From Parvularcula sp. IMCC14364 (GTDB lineage: Bacteria; Pseudomonadota; Alphaproteobacteria; Caulobacterales; Parvularculaceae), in NCBI RefSeq assembly GCF_030758415.1, contig NZ_CP132334.1:1736001-1800000 (forward strand): a DNA stretch of 64,000 nt, in the 5' to 3' direction. The first letter of the stretch is position 1; the number at the start of each line of letters is the position of its first letter. Below are positions 62,195 to 64,000 of the stretch, piece after piece. A model generated the notes under the pieces. It saw only the letters and a program-made list of their open reading frames with translations. It was not told where the DNA came from and did no database searches. The position numbers were made by a program, and so were the translations under genes.

Positions 62195-63004
62195 TCATGG
62201 CGGTGATTGGTCCGCCATTCGATTTACCAGTTCGACAGGCGAGATATTGCCAATCGCACTGTGGGGTCGAAACTCATTATAGTCTCTACGCCAGTTCTCC
62301 AGTTTTTCCCGCGCATCGTCAAGGTTCATAAACCAGTGCGTGTTCAGACATTCCGCCCGGAACTTGCCGTTGAAACTTTCAATGAAGGCATTATCCGTCG
62401 GCTTGCCCGGCCGTGAGAAGTCCAGTGTGACGTTTTTTGTGTATGCCCACAGATCAAGATCTCGAGAGATAAACTCAGGACCGTTGTCCGCCCTAATAGA
62501 CTTTGGATAGCCGAACACCCGGCAAGCCTGCTCCAGTGTTCTGACGACATCTTCTCCTTTGTAGCTGAACCTTGCATCAATCACTGGAGAGAACCGGGAG
62601 AATGTATCCACTACAGTCAATACTCTCAGCTTACGTCCTGTCACCAGTTGATCATGAACGAAGTCCATGGCCCATGTTTCATTGACGGCTGTCGCCTCCT
62701 TTCTGTCATCGCGCAGCTTTGCCTTTACCCGGCGTTTGGGCGTCTTGTTCCTCAGCTGCAGCCCCATTTCATGATAGAGTCGATAAACGCGTTTCGCGTT
62801 TATCGCCCATCCTTCTCTTTTCAGAAGAACATGGATGCGCCGATAGCCATATCTGACCCGGGTTTCAGCAATCTCTTTGATACGTTTCTTCAGATCGGCC
62901 TGACCGTCTCGCCGGGTTTTGTACTGTTGTGTCGATCGCGGCGCCTGCAGGACACGGCAGGCACGCCGTTCACTGACTTTCCAGACAGCAATCAGATCAT
63001 TCAC
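62195..63004 (-). CDS. IS3-family transposase OrfB
   Basis: 269 residues as an own frame. rve-type DDE catalytic domain: WAMDFVHDQL (Asp), RADNGPEFISRDL (Asp) and NAFIESFNGKFRAECLN (Glu), after a helical HTH_21 region (RYGYRRIHVLLKREGWAINAKRVYRLYHEMGL). The upstream frame continues as ALRPARRRDLVND, so it is likely made as an OrfAB fusion by a -1 shift near CGAAAGCTC at the orfA end. Confidence 0.94.
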   Translation of the reverse strand: MNDLIAVWKVSERRACRVLQAPRSTQQYKTRRDGQADLKKRIKEIAETRVRYGYRRIHVLLKREGWAINAKRVYRLYHEMGLQLRNKTPKRRVKAKLRDDRKEATAVNETWAMDFVHDQLVTGRKLRVLTVVDTFSRFSPVIDARFSYKGEDVVRTLEQACRVFGYPKSIRADNGPEFISRDLDLWAYTKNVTLDFSRPGKPTDNAFIESFNGKFRAECLNTHWFMNLDDAREKLENWRRDYNEFRPHSAIGNISPVELVNRMADQSPP

Positions 63005-63027
63005 AAGATCCCGGCGGCGAGCAGGCC

Positions 63028-63294
63028 TTAGAGCTTTCGCTTGATAACGTCCTGCAGCATGGCTTTGTCGAGAGACAGGTCAGCCACAAGCTTCTTCAGA
63101 TTGTTGTTCTCTTCTTCCAGCTGTTTTAACCGCTTCATCTCGGATGGCATCAGCCCAGCATACTTTTTCCGCCAGTTATAGAAGGTGGCATCCGAGATGC
63201 CTGCCTTTCGGCAAACCTCCTTTACTGGCGTTCCTTCATCTGCCTGCTTCAAAATAAATGCTATCTGTGCGTCGGTGAACTTCGTTCGTTTCAT
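63028..63294 (-). CDS. IS3-family transposase OrfA
   Basis: 88 residues. Helix-turn-helix protein: MKRTKFTDAQIAFILKQADEGTPVKEVCRKAGISDATFYNWRKKYAG then a leucine-zipper-like LKQLEEENNNLKKLVADLSLDKAML, the standard IS407-group OrfA. It binds IS ends and joins OrfB by frameshift. Confidence 0.94.
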   Translation of the reverse strand: MKRTKFTDAQIAFILKQADEGTPVKEVCRKAGISDATFYNWRKKYAGLMPSEMKRLKQLEEENNNLKKLVADLSLDKAMLQDVIKRKL

Positions 63295-63374
63295 GGAATT
63301 CTCCTCGTCCCGTAAAGGGACCCTAAATTAGAAAATTCCAGCCATAAATGGTCCAGTTTTTGGGAAGCACGTCA

Positions 63375-63752
63375 AGACCGCCCGTCATCTGCAATCGCCC
63401 CCTGCCAAAGCGAATCACTGACACCCCCAGGACCGCCATGCAGATGGTGAGGCGGCAAGTTGAGCGGCAACTGATACGTCTTGCCCTGAATCGAAAATTG
63501 TCCACCAGATACACGATTTGCCACTCGCCCAATCAACCGACCGATATAATGCCGGTCAGCAATATAAGCAGGCAACATTTCATATCCCAGGACAATGTTA
63601 CCAACTGTACCTTCTCGATCCGGCACTGAAATCCTAGTGATAATGCCGCCATATTCCAATATCTCGACTGCAAGCCCGTCTCTACACAAAGTATATTGGT
63701 GCACTGGCTCACTAGTTTCGAGATACCCGGATATGCGCTTGCTAATTTCCAT
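63375..63752 (-). pseudogene. galM: Aldose 1-epimerase, 5' fragment
   Basis: First part of galactose mutarotase: VEILEYGGIITRISVPDREG, NIVLGYEMLPAYIADRHYIGRLIGRVANRVSGGQF and the substrate His pair in NLPPHHLHGGPGG. It ends IADDGRS and stops at a TGA made by the IS3 junction. The ATG at 63752 lies only about 4 bases from the end of another IS, so any native ribosome site or promoter has been replaced. Confidence 0.9.
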
Positions 63753-63756
63753 CTAG

Positions 63757-64000
63757 GGTGTGGACTCAATTGATCCAGCATTTTGCTGCGAAGAGATATA
63801 TCATGTTGATGAAGTTCCTTCGAGATTTCTCGAACCGTGTAGCCAGCCGTCTCATGTCTTTCATTTTGCAGAAGAACCGCTCGACAATATTACGCATGGC
63901 GTAAAGGCTGGTGTCATGCGGGACCGGATTGCGCGCATTGGACTTGGCGGGAATAACCGCCAACGCACCTTCATCGGCGATATCGCGCCTGATCTTCGCA
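63757..64000 (-). mobile_element. IS5-like insertion sequence, partial at window edge
   Basis: The inner end GGTGTGGACTCAATTGATCC begins about 63757, just after CTAG next to the galM start; the other end is beyond the window. Exact terminus and target duplication cannot be set from one end. Confidence 0.65.
63766..64000 (-). CDS. IS5-type transposase, C-terminal part (5' end outside window)
   Basis: The visible 77 residues read KIRRDIADEGALAVIPAKSNARNPVPHD, YAMRNIVERFFCKMKDMRRLATRFEKSRRNF, the IS5-family C-terminal catalytic block with the Glu of VERFF. It differs from the IS5 transposase at 1458-2291, so it is a second type. The frame is open to the window end. Confidence 0.85.
   Translation of the reverse strand, partial: AKIRRDIADEGALAVIPAKSNARNPVPHDTSLYAMRNIVERFFCKMKDMRRLATRFEKSRRNFINMIYLFAAKCWIN

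Larger units (their letters stand above)
62141..63374 (-). mobile_element. IS3-family (IS407-like) insertion sequence (1234 bp)
   Basis: Terminal inverted repeats start TGAAGTGCTCCCCGATG (from 62141) and TGACGTGCTTCCCAAAA (minus strand from 63374), both reaching TGGACCA. A 4-bp duplication AGAC flanks it at 62137-62140 and 63375-63378, the target size of the IS407 group. It carries orfA and orfB and looks complete. Removing the IS and one AGAC restores galM in frame. Confidence 0.93.

Noticed and set aside
62159-63355. Shorter IS3 boundaries at TGGACC
   Set aside because: Inverted repeats clearly extend outward to TGAaGTGCT/TGAcGTGCT, and only the longer boundaries give a 4-bp target duplication and an in-frame galM.

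Overview
The window looks like a chromosomal segment of an alphaproteobacterium. The evidence is the hom-glpX-recJ order, an NDUFS4-like ETC complex I subunit, a DUF2842 protein, a heme A synthase of the Cox15 type, PF05597 phasins, a GTTC-N7-GTTC LexA box of the alphaproteobacterial kind, and a roughly mid-50s G+C by eye (not counted). I cannot name the genus from the sequence alone. Nearly all of it is densely packed housekeeping sequence. There is no prophage, integrase, CRISPR array or recognised defence island; the mobile DNA is three insertion sequences near the two ends.

Region 1 (1-9.6 kb): a cyclopropane-fatty-acid synthase cut by the window edge and a FeS-type photolyase/cryptochrome split by an intact IS5-family element. 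Then come a sulfur amino acid set (cysK, GNAT acetyltransferase, metC), a PEGA lipoprotein, tRNA-Pro(TGG), a complex I accessory subunit, tRNA-Arg(TCT), a double cold-shock-domain protein, a YbjN-like protein, a phytanoyl-CoA dioxygenase-like protein and tRNA-Glu(TTC).

Region 2 (9.6-30.8 kb): the minus-strand hom-glpX-recJ cluster; a class I PHA synthase with an unusual basic N-terminal tail; rplM-rpsI with a visible promoter; ctaA; tRNA-Pro(GGG); an MsrQ-like membrane protein; a ccmG-like thioredoxin overlapping prmA; aminopeptidase P; a c-type cytochrome lipoprotein; metG; an MFS transporter; and a quinone oxidoreductase.

Region 3 (30.8-48.6 kb): a histidine kinase overlapping a HerA-type ATPase next to a NhaP-type antiporter; a crotonase; a Ca2+/cation antiporter; a pteridine-reductase-like SDR with folB; an M28 peptidase; uvrC; an EF-hand gene stopped by one in-frame amber codon; a delta-class carbonic-anhydrase-like lipoprotein; a ZntB/CorA transporter coupled to an MscS channel; and a TRIC/UPF0126 channel.

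Region 4 (48.7-53.1 kb): an FMN riboswitch with its own promoter controls an overlapping ribD-ribE-ribB-ribH-folE operon followed by a pyridoxamine-phosphate-oxidase-like protein. Region 5 (53.1-64 kb): an M16 peptidase; two PF05597 phasins and a PhaD-like TetR regulator, functionally linked to the PHA synthase 40 kb away; an orphan SOS-type promoter upstream of an AbgT-family transporter; an AT-rich FkbM methyltransferase; a YhhQ-type queuosine-precursor transporter; and an aldose 1-epimerase gene split by an IS407-like IS3 element, with a second IS5-like element at its 5' edge running off the window.

The most interesting signals are: two gene disruptions in which removing the IS plus one target duplication exactly restores the frame; the EF-hand amber codon; the histone-like tail on PhaC; the consensus SOS promoter with no recognised SOS gene; the HerA-kinase pair; and two well-formed genes for 30-32 residue membrane peptides.
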